Part shown: positions 51,914 to 60,612 of the stretch, piece after piece
Numbering within the stretch: position 1 is the stretch's first letter
How the letters are laid out: each line of letters starts with the position of its first letter
Origin: an uncultured Eggerthellaceae bacterium
GTDB lineage: Bacteria > Actinomycetota > Coriobacteriia > Coriobacteriales > Eggerthellaceae
DNA: 64,000 bases
Reading direction: 5' to 3'
NCBI GenBank assembly: GCA_958452575.1
Contig: CAUDUM010000002.1
Coordinates: 372,001 to 436,000 of the forward strand
The notes under the pieces: generated by a model
What the model was told of the DNA's origin: nothing
Seen by the model: the letters and a program-made list of their open reading frames with translations, nothing else
The model's database searches: none
Program-made: the position numbers and the translations under genes

Positions 51914-53419
51914 ATGCTCGATTACCTGCTTCCACGTTACAAGGTCCTGCGCGATGCCGACCGCTGCACGCACTGCGGGGTGTGCGTGAGATCCTGTTCC
52001 AACGAGGTGCACTGCCTGGATGAAGAGGCGGGACGCGTCACCGCCGACGACATGAAATGCGTGAACTGCCAGCGCTGCGTGACCATGTGCCCCACCCGCG
52101 CGCTCGCCATCGGCAACTGGCCGCAAGTGGGCAACGGATCCTCCAACTGGACGCTGGGCTGCCTGCAGGACATCGCCAAGCAGGCGCAGACCGGAGGCGT
52201 GCTGCTCGCCTCCATGGGAAACCCCTGCGCCCAAACCATCTACTGGGACCATCTGCTGCTCAACGCCAGCCAGGTGACCAACCCGTCCATCGACCCCTTG
52301 CGCGAGCCCATGGAAACGCGCGTGTTTTTGGGGGCGCGCCCCGACGCGCTGAAGGTCAACGAACGCGACTTCACCGTCACGACCAAGCTGCCGCCGCAGC
52401 TCAAACTCGACGTGCCGGTGATGTTCTCGGCGATGAGCTTCGGCTCCATCTCGCTGAACGCCCAGACGGCGCTCGCCATGGCGGCGCGCGAACTGGGCAC
52501 CTGCTTCAACACGGGCGAAGGCGGGTTCCACAAAAGCCTGCGACCTTACGCGGACAACGCCATCGTGCAGGTGGCGTCGGGCCGCTTCGGCGTGTCGCCC
52601 GACTATCTGAACGCCGGCGCCGCCATCGAGATCAAGATCGGCCAGGGCGCCAAACCCGGCATCGGCGGCCATCTGCCGGGCGAGAAGATCAACGCGGAGG
52701 TGTCGCGCACCCGCATGATCCCCCAGGGGACCGACGCCATCAGCCCCGCGCCGCACCACGACATCTACTCCATCGAGGATCTGCGCCAGCTGATCTTCTC
52801 GCTAAAGGAAGCCACGCGCTACGAGAAACCCGTCGCCGTGAAGATCGCGGCGGTCCACAACGTCGCGGCGATCGCGAGCGGCTGCGCGCGGGCCGGTGCC
52901 GACATCATCGCGGTCGACGGATTCCGCGGAGGCACGGGCGCGGCGCCCAAGCGCATCCGCGACAACGTGGGCATCCCCATCGAGCTGGCGCTGGCTGCCG
53001 TCGACGAGCGACTGCGCGAAGAGGGCATCCGCTCCACCGTCAGCTTGGTGGCCGGCGGCTCCATCAGAAGCTCGGCGGACGTGGTGCGCGCCATCGCGCT
53101 GGGGGCAGACGCCGTCTACATCGCGTCGGCGGCGCTCATCGCGCTTGGCTGCCACCAGTGCCAGGACTGCTCGAGCGGCAAGTGCAACTGGGGCATCGCC
53201 ACTCAGCGACCGGAGCTCGCGAAGCGGCTGAACCCCGAGATAGCGGCCGAGCGCGTCGTGAACCTGGTGCGCGCATGGAACCATGAGATACAGGAGATGA
53301 TGGGCGGCATGGGCATCAACGCCATCGAGAGCCTGCGGGGCAACCGCTTGATGCTGCGCGGCATCGGCCTCACCGACCGCGAGCTGTCCATCCTGGGCGT
53401 CAAGCATGCGGGAGAGTGA
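51914..53419 (+). CDS. Glutamate synthase FMN/Fe-S core subunit, archaeal split type
   Basis: A 501-aa subunit. N-terminal ferredoxin motifs CTHCGVCVRSC and CVNCQRCVTMCPT (residues 18-60) precede the FMN-binding TIM barrel. There SAMSFGSISLNAQTALAMAARELGT, NTGEGGFHKSLRP, KIGQGAKPGIGGHLPGEKI and ADIIAVDGFRGGTGAAPK mark the FMN and 2-oxoglutarate sites. CHQCQDCSSGKCNWGIATQ near 415 is the 3Fe-4S loop of GltB. It converts 2-oxoglutarate and ammonia to glutamate. The ATG follows the GltB1 stop by 5 nt. Confidence 0.94.
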   Translation: MLDYLLPRYKVLRDADRCTHCGVCVRSCSNEVHCLDEEAGRVTADDMKCVNCQRCVTMCPTRALAIGNWPQVGNGSSNWTLGCLQDIAKQAQTGGVLLASMGNPCAQTIYWDHLLLNASQVTNPSIDPLREPMETRVFLGARPDALKVNERDFTVTTKLPPQLKLDVPVMFSAMSFGSISLNAQTALAMAARELGTCFNTGEGGFHKSLRPYADNAIVQVASGRFGVSPDYLNAGAAIEIKIGQGAKPGIGGHLPGEKINAEVSRTRMIPQGTDAISPAPHHDIYSIEDLRQLIFSLKEATRYEKPVAVKIAAVHNVAAIASGCARAGADIIAVDGFRGGTGAAPKRIRDNVGIPIELALAAVDERLREEGIRSTVSLVAGGSIRSSADVVRAIALGADAVYIASAALIALGCHQCQDCSSGKCNWGIATQRPELAKRLNPEIAAERVVNLVRAWNHEIQEMMGGMGINAIESLRGNRLMLRGIGLTDRELSILGVKHAGE

Positions 53420-53889
53420 TGGAGATGAAACGCATCTACGCGATCGAATCGTGGTGCCTCGACTGCAAACGCTGCGAGGTTGCCTGCAAAACGAGCCACT
53501 CCGCCACACGGGACACCGTGAAGGCGCTCACAAGCGAAACCCCCTCGCCCACCTCCCGCGTGCGGGTGGAGGGCGACCTGAAGCTGTCGCTGGCGGTGAA
53601 CTGCCGCCATTGCGCGCACCCGAAGTGCGTGGAGGGCTGCATCTCGGGAGCCATGCGCAAGGATCCTCAGACTGGCCTGGTCACCTCGGATCCCACCCGC
53701 TGCGTCGGCTGCCGCACCTGCGTCTCGATGTGCCCCTACGGCTGCGTGCAGGTGGTTTCGCTGGATGGACGCGATGTCGCGCTGAAATGCGACCTGTGCA
53801 CGGAGGACGGACGGACGCCCGGCACGCCCGCCTGCGTGGCGGCATGCCCCAACGGCGCATTGATCTACGTGGAAAGCGAGGGATGCTAG
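53419..53889 (+). CDS. 4Fe-4S dicluster electron carrier of the GOGAT operon
   Basis: A 156-aa ferredoxin-like protein with cysteine groups CLDCKRCEVAC, CRHCAHPKCVEGC, CVGCRTCVSMCPYGCV and CDLCTEDGRTPGTPACVAACP. It is the type found with the FAD oxidoreductase in archaeal-style glutamate synthase operons. It probably carries electrons from that FAD protein, or another donor, to GltB2. ATG 53419 overlaps the gltB2 stop (TGATG); an alternative ATG at 53425 has better spacing from GGGAG. Confidence 0.9.
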   Translation: MEMKRIYAIESWCLDCKRCEVACKTSHSATRDTVKALTSETPSPTSRVRVEGDLKLSLAVNCRHCAHPKCVEGCISGAMRKDPQTGLVTSDPTRCVGCRTCVSMCPYGCVQVVSLDGRDVALKCDLCTEDGRTPGTPACVAACPNGALIYVESEGC

Positions 53890-55260
53890 ATGCATGCCGA
53901 CTACCTCATCCTGGGCAACTCCGCCGCCGGCGTCAGCGCCGCCGAAGCCATCCGATCGCATTACCCGCAGGGCACGATCGCGATAGCCAGCCCCGAGCCG
54001 CACCCCGTGTACGGCCGTCCGCTCATCTCGTATCTTTTGGAGGGAAAGACCTCCCCCGATCGCCTGGACTACAAAGATCCGGGCTTCTACGATCGTGTGG
54101 GCGCAACCGCGCTTTTGGGCGAGGGTTACGACGCGGTGGAGCTCGATGCCTCCGCGCACCGCGTGACGTTCTCCAATGGGGAGGTCGTCGAATACGGACG
54201 CTGCCTCATCGCGACGGGAAGCATCCCGTTCACGCCTCCCATCGAAGGGCTCGACGATGCACGCAACGTGACCACGTTCCTCACGCTCGACGACGCGCTG
54301 AAGGCGCAGGACCTTGCCGATCAGGCGAACTCGCAGGCGCGCTCCCAGCAGCGCGAAAGCCGCGCCATCGTCATCGGGGCGGGCCTCATCGGGCTGAAGG
54401 CGGCCGAGGCGCTGTCGCACCTGGTCGATCGCGTGACCGTGCTCGAGCTGGCTCCGCGCATCCTGCCCGCCGTCCTCGACGAGCGGGGAGCGGGCATCCT
54501 GCAGGGCATCCTGTCGCGCCACGGCATCGAATGCCGGCCGTGCACTTCCGCGCAGCGCATCCTCGTGGATGACGGCCTGGCGCATGCCGCGGAGCTCACC
54601 GACGGCAGCGTGGAGCCGTGCGACTTCATCGTAGCCGCGGTGGGCGTGCGCCCCAACACCGCCTTCGCCGTGGCGGCGGGTGCGCAAAGCGGACGCGGCC
54701 TGGTGTGCGGTCCCGATCTGCAGACAAGCCTCGCCGACGTGTACGCGGCAGGCGACGTGGTCCAGGTGCGCGACGTCCTCGACGGCTCCGAGCGCCCCTT
54801 GGCGCTGTGGCCCAACGCCGTGCGCCAGGGACGGATCGCGGGCCTCCATATGGCAGGCGACCCGGACGCTCCGTCCTTCGACGGCTCCTTTGCGGTGAAC
54901 GCCGTCGATTTCTTCGACGCATCGCTTCTGACGGCCGGCCTCATCAACCCGCCCGACGATCCCGGCATCGCATGTGACATCGAGGCCGACGAGCAGGCGG
55001 GGACATATGCGAAGTTCGTCAGGCGCGACGGAAAGCTGGCGGGCTACATCCTGCTCAACCGACCGGGCAACGCCGGCATCTACACCGCGCTCATCGAGGC
55101 AGGAGCCGCGTTGGACGGCATCGATCCCGCGATGTTTGCGGGAACCCCGCTCAACCGCGGATTCGACGACCGTCTGCGTTGGGAGCGGCTGCACGCTGGC
55201 TATCCCGCGGGGCTCGACGAGCGGGGCTTCAAGCGCCGCGCCGACGGAGGGGGCAGATAG
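53890..55260 (+). CDS. FAD-dependent NAD(P)H oxidoreductase of the GOGAT operon
   Basis: A 456-aa two-dinucleotide-binding flavoprotein. YLILGNSAAGVSAAEAIR (residues 5-22) is the FAD Rossmann motif. RAIVIGAGLIGLKAAEALSHLVDRVTVLEL (about 157-187) binds NAD(P)H. TSLADVYAAGDVVQV gives the second FAD contact, as in NirB-type and rubredoxin reductases. It probably supplies reductant, through the adjacent 4Fe-4S protein, to GltB2, replacing the GltD small subunit. The gene starts directly after the stop of that protein and lies 86 bp before gltB3. Confidence 0.9.
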   Translation: MHADYLILGNSAAGVSAAEAIRSHYPQGTIAIASPEPHPVYGRPLISYLLEGKTSPDRLDYKDPGFYDRVGATALLGEGYDAVELDASAHRVTFSNGEVVEYGRCLIATGSIPFTPPIEGLDDARNVTTFLTLDDALKAQDLADQANSQARSQQRESRAIVIGAGLIGLKAAEALSHLVDRVTVLELAPRILPAVLDERGAGILQGILSRHGIECRPCTSAQRILVDDGLAHAAELTDGSVEPCDFIVAAVGVRPNTAFAVAAGAQSGRGLVCGPDLQTSLADVYAAGDVVQVRDVLDGSERPLALWPNAVRQGRIAGLHMAGDPDAPSFDGSFAVNAVDFFDASLLTAGLINPPDDPGIACDIEADEQAGTYAKFVRRDGKLAGYILLNRPGNAGIYTALIEAGAALDGIDPAMFAGTPLNRGFDDRLRWERLHAGYPAGLDERGFKRRADGGGR

Positions 55261-55346
55261 CAGTCCGCTTCGAGCCCCAAGCTCCGAGCCCCGCACTCGA
55301 ACCCGCCGATCCGTCCGCAAGACGATCCCGCCGAAAGGAGGCCATC

Positions 55347-56105
55347 ATGGCCGAACAACCCTCAACCTCGCACGCGGCGCCTGACGAGCACGCCGCCGCC
55401 CTCACGCTGGGAACCGAGCATTTCCGCGAAGCGAACGAGCGCGTGCGTGCGGCGCTGGCCGAAGCCGATACCGTCCGCATCCTCGAAGCGCGCGCCCAGC
55501 GCTACCTCGGATGCGCCATGCCCGAAGGCAAGCGCCTCGAGATCCACGGCACCCCCGGAAACGACCTCGCCTGCTATATGGATGGCGGCTCCATCGAGGT
55601 GTTCGGCAATGCGCAGGACCAGGTGGGCAACACGATGAACAGAGGCGAGGTGGTCATCCACGGCCGATGCGGCGACGCGGCGGGCTACGGCATGCGCGGC
55701 GGACGCATCTTCGTCAGAGACGACTGCGGCTGGCGCGTGGGCGTGCACATGAAGGAATACGAGGAGCACCGCCCTGTCATCTTCATCGGAGGCGACGCGG
55801 GCAACTTCCTCGGCGAGTACCAGGCCGGCGGCATCATCGTGCTCATGGGGCATGCCGGATCCTACCTTGCCACGGGCATGCACGGCGGCGTGATCTACCT
55901 GGCGCACCCCCTCGCCGACGACGACGTACCCGCGGGACTGGCGCAGGAACAGGTGGATCAGGGCGATCTGGCGGTGCTCCAACCGCTGCTCGACGAGTAT
56001 GCCCGGCTCTTCGACGGGGAGCGAGCCCTGCCCGATATCCCCGCGTCCTCCTTTAGCAGATTGAGACCCGAAAGCTCGCGCCCCTACAGCGCGATGTACG
56101 CCTGA
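55347..56105 (+). CDS. Glutamate synthase GXGXG-domain subunit, archaeal split type
   Basis: A 252-aa beta-helical protein. Repeated G-x-x-G-x-x-G turns run through EIHGTPGNDLACYMDGGSIEVFGNAQDQVGNTMNRGEVVIHG, GDAAGYGMRGGRIFV, VIFIGGDAGNFLGEYQAGGIIVLM and YLATGMHGGVIYLA. This is the GXGXG domain (C-terminal domain of GltB and FwdC), which shapes the ammonia channel and holds the complex together. ATG 55347 follows AAAGGAGG. The N-terminal 45 residues are less conserved. Confidence 0.93.
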   Translation: MAEQPSTSHAAPDEHAAALTLGTEHFREANERVRAALAEADTVRILEARAQRYLGCAMPEGKRLEIHGTPGNDLACYMDGGSIEVFGNAQDQVGNTMNRGEVVIHGRCGDAAGYGMRGGRIFVRDDCGWRVGVHMKEYEEHRPVIFIGGDAGNFLGEYQAGGIIVLMGHAGSYLATGMHGGVIYLAHPLADDDVPAGLAQEQVDQGDLAVLQPLLDEYARLFDGERALPDIPASSFSRLRPESSRPYSAMYA

Positions 56106-56144
56106 TAGGCGCTGAGAAGCCGCGATCAGCACCGACTTGCAATG

Positions 56145-56193
56145 GAAACAAACTGGACGCCAAAGCGAAACAGAGCCGACGCGCCGCCGAAAC
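56145..56193 (+). promoter_or_regulatory. Three GAAAC half-sites at 22-bp period upstream of glnN
   Basis: GAAAC occurs at 56145, 56167 and 56189; GACGC lies exactly midway at 56156 and 56178. The final GAAAC ends 10 nt before TACCCT (56204-56209), the same distance as at gltB1. The period (11 and 22 bp) and half-site types repeat the gltB1 operator, although surrounding bases differ. This fits an OmpR-type nitrogen activator. Confidence 0.75.
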
Positions 56194-56203
56194 ACTGGCG
56201 TCC

Positions 56204-56209
56204 TACCCT
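56204..56209 (+). promoter_or_regulatory. Predicted -10 element of the glnN promoter
   Basis: TACCCT lies 52 nt before the glnN ATG and 10 nt after the last GAAAC. It is a poor -10 match, as expected for an activator-dependent promoter. Confidence 0.5.
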
Positions 56210-56261
56210 TAGCGCATGCAAGGTGCGGACGCCGCGCCACGAGCCGCGAGAAAGGATCGCC

Positions 56262-58358
56262 ATGACGAACATCCCCGAAGTCTACGGATCGATGGTGTTC
56301 AACGAGCACACGATGCAGGAACGCCTGCCCTCCGTCACCTACAAGCAGCTGATGAAGACGGTGAAGGACGGCGCACCGCTCAACGAGGAGGTTGCCAACG
56401 TCGTCGCCCATGCTATGAAGGAATGGGCCATCGAGAAGGGCGCCACCCACTACACCCATTGGTTCCAGCCGCTGTCGGGAACCACGTCAGAAAAGCATGA
56501 CAGCTTCCTCGACCCCACCGGCGACGGCCGCGCCATCATGAGCTTCTCGGGCAAGGAGCTCATCCAGGGCGAACCGGACGCCTCCAGCTTCCCCAACGGC
56601 GGCCTGCGCGCCACCTTCGAGGCGCGCGGCTACACCGCCTGGGATCCCACCAGCTACGCGTTCGTGAAAGACGAGGTGCTGTGCATCCCCACGGCGTTCT
56701 GCAGCTACACCGGCGAGGCGCTGGACAAGAAGACGCCGCTTCTGCGCTCGATGGCCGCCATCGAGGAGCAGGCCAACCGCGTGCTGGCGCTGTTCGGCGA
56801 GGATCCGCAGCGCATCATCACCACGGTCGGTGCCGAGCAGGAGTACTTCCTGATCTCCGAGAAGGATTACGAACGCCGCCGCGACCTCATCATGTGCGGT
56901 CGCACGCTGTTCGGCGCGATGCCGAGCAAGGGTCAGGAGCTCGACGAGCACTACTTCGGCGCCATCCGCCCGACGGTCAACGAGTTCATGAAGGAGCTCG
57001 ACAAGGAGCTGTGGGCGCTCGGCGTGCCGGCCAAGACCAAGCACAACGAGGTGGCTCCCGCCCAGCACGAGCTTGCCCCGATCTTCACCAACGCCAACCG
57101 CGCCATCGACGAGAACCTGCTCACGATGGAGAAGATGCGCCTTCTGGCCAGCCATCACGGCCTGGCATGCCTGCTGCACGAGAAGCCCTTCGAGGGCATC
57201 AACGGCAGCGGCAAGCATGACAACTGGTCCATCAGCGCCGATGGGAAGAACCTGCTGGATCCCGGCGACAGCCCCATGGAAAACCTGCGTTTCCTGCTGT
57301 TCCTCACCGGCGTAATCCAGGCGGTCGACGATTACCAGGAGCTGCTGCGCGCCTCCGCTGCCAGCGCGGGCAACGACCATCGCCTGGGTGCCAACGAGGC
57401 GCCGCCGGCCATCGTGTCGATCTACCTTGGCGACGAGCTGGGCGCGGTGGTGAAGGCGCTGCAGGCGGACGACGAGGACGCCTACGCCAACGCCGATCGC
57501 GTCACCATGGACCTGGGCGTGCCGGTGCTGCCGCGCTTCATCAAGGACAGCACCGACCGCAACCGCACCAGCCCCTTCGCGTTCACGGGCAACAAGTTCG
57601 AGTTCCGCATGCCCGGCTCCAACATGAACCTGTCGGACGCGAACACCGTGCTTAACACCGCCATGGCCAAAAGCCTCAAGGATGCCGCCGACGCGCTGGA
57701 GGGCGTCCCCGCCGATGAGCTGAAGTCCGCCGCGCTCGCCTACATCAAGCGCACGCTCAAGGAGCATCAGCGCATCATCTTCAACGGCGACGGCTACAGC
57801 CCGGACTGGGAGCAGGAGGCCGCCCGCCGTGGCTTGGCGAACCACCGCACCACCGCCGACGCGCTGCCCTGCTTCGTCGACCAGAAATCGATCGACCTGT
57901 TCGGGGAGTTCGACGTCCTCACCGAAAGCGAGTTGCGCAGCCGCTACGAGGTCAAGCTGGAGAAGTACAACAAGCTCATCAACATCGAGGGCCGCGTGAT
58001 GCGCCGCATGACGCGCCGCACCTACCTGCCGGCCATCATCCGGTTCGCCAAGGACATCTCCGACAGCATCTCCTCCTTTGCCGCCAGCGGCACCGCCGCG
58101 CCCACGCGCCAGCAAAAGGAGCTGCTCGACAAGCTGCTGAACGGCATCGACGACATCAACGAGGCGCTGCACGCCGTGGAGGAGGCCGACGCCCAGGCCA
58201 AGCGCATCGATGACGAGCAGAAGCGCGCCGACCACAACGCCCACGTGATGCTCCCGGCAATGGAGCGCCTGCGCAAGACGGTGGACGACATGGAGATCAT
58301 CACCAGCCGCGACGTGTGGCCGGTGCCCAGCTACAACAACCTGCTGTTCTACGTGTAA
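56262..58358 (+). CDS. glnN: Glutamine synthetase type III
   Basis: A 698-aa GSIII protein, within the family's usual length of about 700-730. The N-terminus has [17 protein letters not shown], a GSIII signature. [66 protein letters not shown] and [24 protein letters not shown] hold the metal, glutamate and ATP sites. It makes glutamine from glutamate and ammonia and feeds GltB1. ATG 56262 follows AAAGGATCG. It has its own promoter with the GAAAC operator. Confidence 0.96.
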   Translation: MTNIPEVYGSMVFNEHTMQERLPSVTYKQLMKTVKDGAPLNEEVANVVAHAMKEWAIEKGATHYTHWFQPLSGTTSEKHDSFLDPTGDGRAIMSFSGKELIQGEPDASSFPNGGLRATFEARGYTAWDPTSYAFVKDEVLCIPTAFCSYTGEALDKKTPLLRSMAAIEEQANRVLALFGEDPQRIITTVGAEQEYFLISEKDYERRRDLIMCGRTLFGAMPSKGQELDEHYFGAIRPTVNEFMKELDKELWALGVPAKTKHNEVAPAQHELAPIFTNANRAIDENLLTMEKMRLLASHHGLACLLHEKPFEGINGSGKHDNWSISADGKNLLDPGDSPMENLRFLLFLTGVIQAVDDYQELLRASAASAGNDHRLGANEAPPAIVSIYLGDELGAVVKALQADDEDAYANADRVTMDLGVPVLPRFIKDSTDRNRTSPFAFTGNKFEFRMPGSNMNLSDANTVLNTAMAKSLKDAADALEGVPADELKSAALAYIKRTLKEHQRIIFNGDGYSPDWEQEAARRGLANHRTTADALPCFVDQKSIDLFGEFDVLTESELRSRYEVKLEKYNKLINIEGRVMRRMTRRTYLPAIIRFAKDISDSISSFAASGTAAPTRQQKELLDKLLNGIDDINEALHAVEEADAQAKRIDDEQKRADHNAHVMLPAMERLRKTVDDMEIITSRDVWPVPSYNNLLFYV

Positions 58359-58397
58359 AAGCCCGCCCCGGTTCCCACGACGAGAAGAAAGGTCGAT

Positions 58398-59324
58398 ATG
58401 GAGCTTCGATTCGACAAGATGCACGGCCTCGGCAACGACTTCGCGGTCTTCGAGGACTGGGACGCCCGCATCGACCTTTCGCCGGCGCAGGCGGCGCTTC
58501 TCTGCAACCGCCGCTTCGGCATCGGCGCGGACGGGCTCATCTTCGCTCGGGAATCCTCCCTCGAAGGATGCCGCGCGTTCATGCACTACATCAACTCCGA
58601 CGGCACGCTCGCCCAGATGTGCGGCAACGGAATCCGCTGTTTGGCCAAGTTCCTGGTGGACCACGGCAAAGTGGCGCCCGAGGAGGACTCGATCGACATC
58701 GAGACGCGCGCCGGGGTGCGCACGGTGCGCATAGGGCGCGCGCCCGACGGCAGCTTCCAAACCGCGACGGTGGACATGGGCGTGCCGGAGCTGGATCCCG
58801 AGCGCATCCCCGCCAAGTGCGCCGCGAACGCCGTGACTGCCGCAGGCGCGCCCTACGTGCGGGAAGCGCCCCTCGGCACCCCATGGGGCGACTTCGCGTT
58901 CACGCTGGTGTCCATGGGCAACCCCCATGCGGTGTGCTTCATCGAGGATTGGGGCGCGCTGCCCGACCGCGCGTTCTCCGATCCGCGCCGGCGGGGGCTC
59001 GAAACGCTGGACGTGGCGCAGATCGGCGCCTACGTGGAACTGAGCCCGCTGTTCCCCGAGAAGATCAACGTGGAGTTCGTCGAAGTGCATGAGCTGGGCC
59101 TGGCGATGCGCGTGTGGGAGCGCGGCTGCGGCGAGACGCTCGCCTGCGGCACAGGGGCATGCGCCGTGAACGTGGCGGCGGTCCTCACCGGTCGGGCGGG
59201 CAGGGAAAACGACGTGATGCTGCCCGGAGGCACCCTGCGCATCGCCTGGCAGGACGACGGGCATGTTGTCATGACCGGACCGGCAGAGCGCTCCTTCAGC
59301 GGAGCGGTGGACGTGCGGCTATAG
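58398..59324 (+). CDS. dapF: Diaminopimelate epimerase
   Basis: A 308-aa protein. FDKMHGLGNDFAVFE, the first catalytic cysteine in AQMCGNGIRCLAKF (about residue 74) and the second in ERGCGETLACGTGACAVN (about residue 255) are all present. It epimerises LL- to meso-diaminopimelate for lysine and peptidoglycan. It lies 39 bp after glnN and 25 bp before dapL. The start follows GAAGAAAGG. Confidence 0.96.
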   Translation: MELRFDKMHGLGNDFAVFEDWDARIDLSPAQAALLCNRRFGIGADGLIFARESSLEGCRAFMHYINSDGTLAQMCGNGIRCLAKFLVDHGKVAPEEDSIDIETRAGVRTVRIGRAPDGSFQTATVDMGVPELDPERIPAKCAANAVTAAGAPYVREAPLGTPWGDFAFTLVSMGNPHAVCFIEDWGALPDRAFSDPRRRGLETLDVAQIGAYVELSPLFPEKINVEFVEVHELGLAMRVWERGCGETLACGTGACAVNVAAVLTGRAGRENDVMLPGGTLRIAWQDDGHVVMTGPAERSFSGAVDVRL

Positions 59325-59349
59325 CGGATACATCGATCAGGAGGATCTT

Positions 59350-60507
59350 ATGAGAACAGCGCAGCGACTGGACAACCTTCCCCCGTACCTGTTCGCCCGA
59401 ATCGACCAGAAAAAGGCGGATCTTGAGGCGAGGGGCGCCGACGTCATCTCGCTGGGAATAGGCGATCCCGATATCTCCACGCCCGCCCATATCGTGCGGG
59501 CCATGGCCAACGCCATCCGCAAGCCGGAGAACCACCGCTACCCCGATTACGCGGGCTCGCCTGCGTTCCGCGCCGCTTGCGCACGCTACATGAAGACGCG
59601 GTTCGATGTGGAGGTGGACCCCGCCGACGAGGTGCTGGCGCTCATCGGCAGCAAGGAGGGCATCGCGCATCTGTGCAACGCGTTCGTCGATCCGGGCGAG
59701 TACGTGCTGGCGCCCTCCATCGGCTATCCGGTGTATTCCGGCGGCGCCACGTTGGTGAGCGGGAACACGTACGCGCTGCCCATGCGCGAAGAGGACGGCT
59801 TCCTGGCCGATTTCACCGCCGTTCCGGAGGACGTGCTGGCAAAGGCCAAGATCCTGTTCCTCAACTACCCCAACAACCCCACGGGCGCCATCGCGACGCC
59901 GGAGTACTTCGATGCGGCGATCGCCTTCTGCCGGGAGCACGATCTGCTGTTGGCGCACGACAACGCCTATTGCGACATCTGCTTCGACGGGTACCGCGCT
60001 CCCTCCATCTTGGAGCGCCCGCATGCCATGGAGTGCTGCATCGAGTTTTTCAGCCTCTCGAAAACCTACAACATGACCGGCTGGCGCATCGGCTTCGTTT
60101 GCGGCAACGCGCAGGCGGTGCAGGCGTTGGGCACGGTGAAGAACAACCTGGATTCGGGCCAGTTCACCGCCATCCAGGATGCCGCCATAGCGGCGCTCGA
60201 CGGCCCGCAGGAGTGCGTCGAGGAGATGTGCGCCCTTTACGAGCGCAGACGCGATGCCGTGGTGACCGCACTGCAGGGCATCGGCATCGACTGCTCCGCG
60301 CCGAAGGCGACGATCTACGTATGGGCGAAAGTCCCCGACGGGCACACGTCGGAATCGTTCGCCACCGAGCTGCTCGAGCGCGCCCACGTCATCGTGACTC
60401 CCGGCTCCGGCTATGGAGAGGGCGGCGAGGGCTACATCCGCATCTCGCTGACAACCCCCGACCACGACCTGCAGGAAGCGATCCGCCGCATCGCGCGCCT
60501 GAAATGA
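59350..60507 (+). CDS. dapL: LL-diaminopimelate aminotransferase-like class I/II aminotransferase
   Basis: A 385-aa PLP enzyme. NLPPYLFARIDQKKADLEARGADVISLGIGDPDISTP, HRYPDYAGSPAFRAA, LFLNYPNNPTGAIA and SLSKTYNMTGWRIGF (Schiff-base lysine about 238) match DapL and other fold-type I enzymes. DapL makes LL-diaminopimelate directly from tetrahydrodipicolinate. The immediately upstream dapF supports this over a generic aminotransferase. The start has AGGAGG. The TGA overlaps the REP-like hairpin at 60506. Confidence 0.88.
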   Translation: MRTAQRLDNLPPYLFARIDQKKADLEARGADVISLGIGDPDISTPAHIVRAMANAIRKPENHRYPDYAGSPAFRAACARYMKTRFDVEVDPADEVLALIGSKEGIAHLCNAFVDPGEYVLAPSIGYPVYSGGATLVSGNTYALPMREEDGFLADFTAVPEDVLAKAKILFLNYPNNPTGAIATPEYFDAAIAFCREHDLLLAHDNAYCDICFDGYRAPSILERPHAMECCIEFFSLSKTYNMTGWRIGFVCGNAQAVQALGTVKNNLDSGQFTAIQDAAIAALDGPQECVEEMCALYERRRDAVVTALQGIGIDCSAPKATIYVWAKVPDGHTSESFATELLERAHVIVTPGSGYGEGGEGYIRISLTTPDHDLQEAIRRIARLK

Positions 60508-60534
60508 TGCGAAAAAGGGACGGGGGTTCTCATC
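60506..60534. repeat. REP-like hairpin with GGGACGGG core
   Basis: GATGCGAA pairs with TTCTCATC (one G-T/C-A type mismatch) around AAAGGGACGGGGG. It starts inside the dapL stop codon and resembles the element at 63533. Confidence 0.5.
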
Positions 60535-60550
60535 TTCTACCGCAAATGCA

Positions 60551-60585
60551 GCGGGGGCGCATCCCGAAAGAGGATGCGCCCCCGC
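60551..60585. terminator. Perfect 14-bp hairpin between dapL and the NSS transporter
   Basis: GCGGGGGCGCATCC (60551-60564) pairs perfectly with GGATGCGCCCCCGC (60572-60585) around CGAAAGA. It lies between convergent genes and probably ends both transcripts; T-runs are weak. Confidence 0.8.
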
Positions 60586-60612
60586 CTCAATGCAATCGGA
60601 TGCCGCCCGCCG

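Noticed and set aside
56487..59264. Minus-strand frame of 925 codons opposite glnN and dapF
   Set aside because: Spans two well-defined genes on the other strand and has no recognisable domain.
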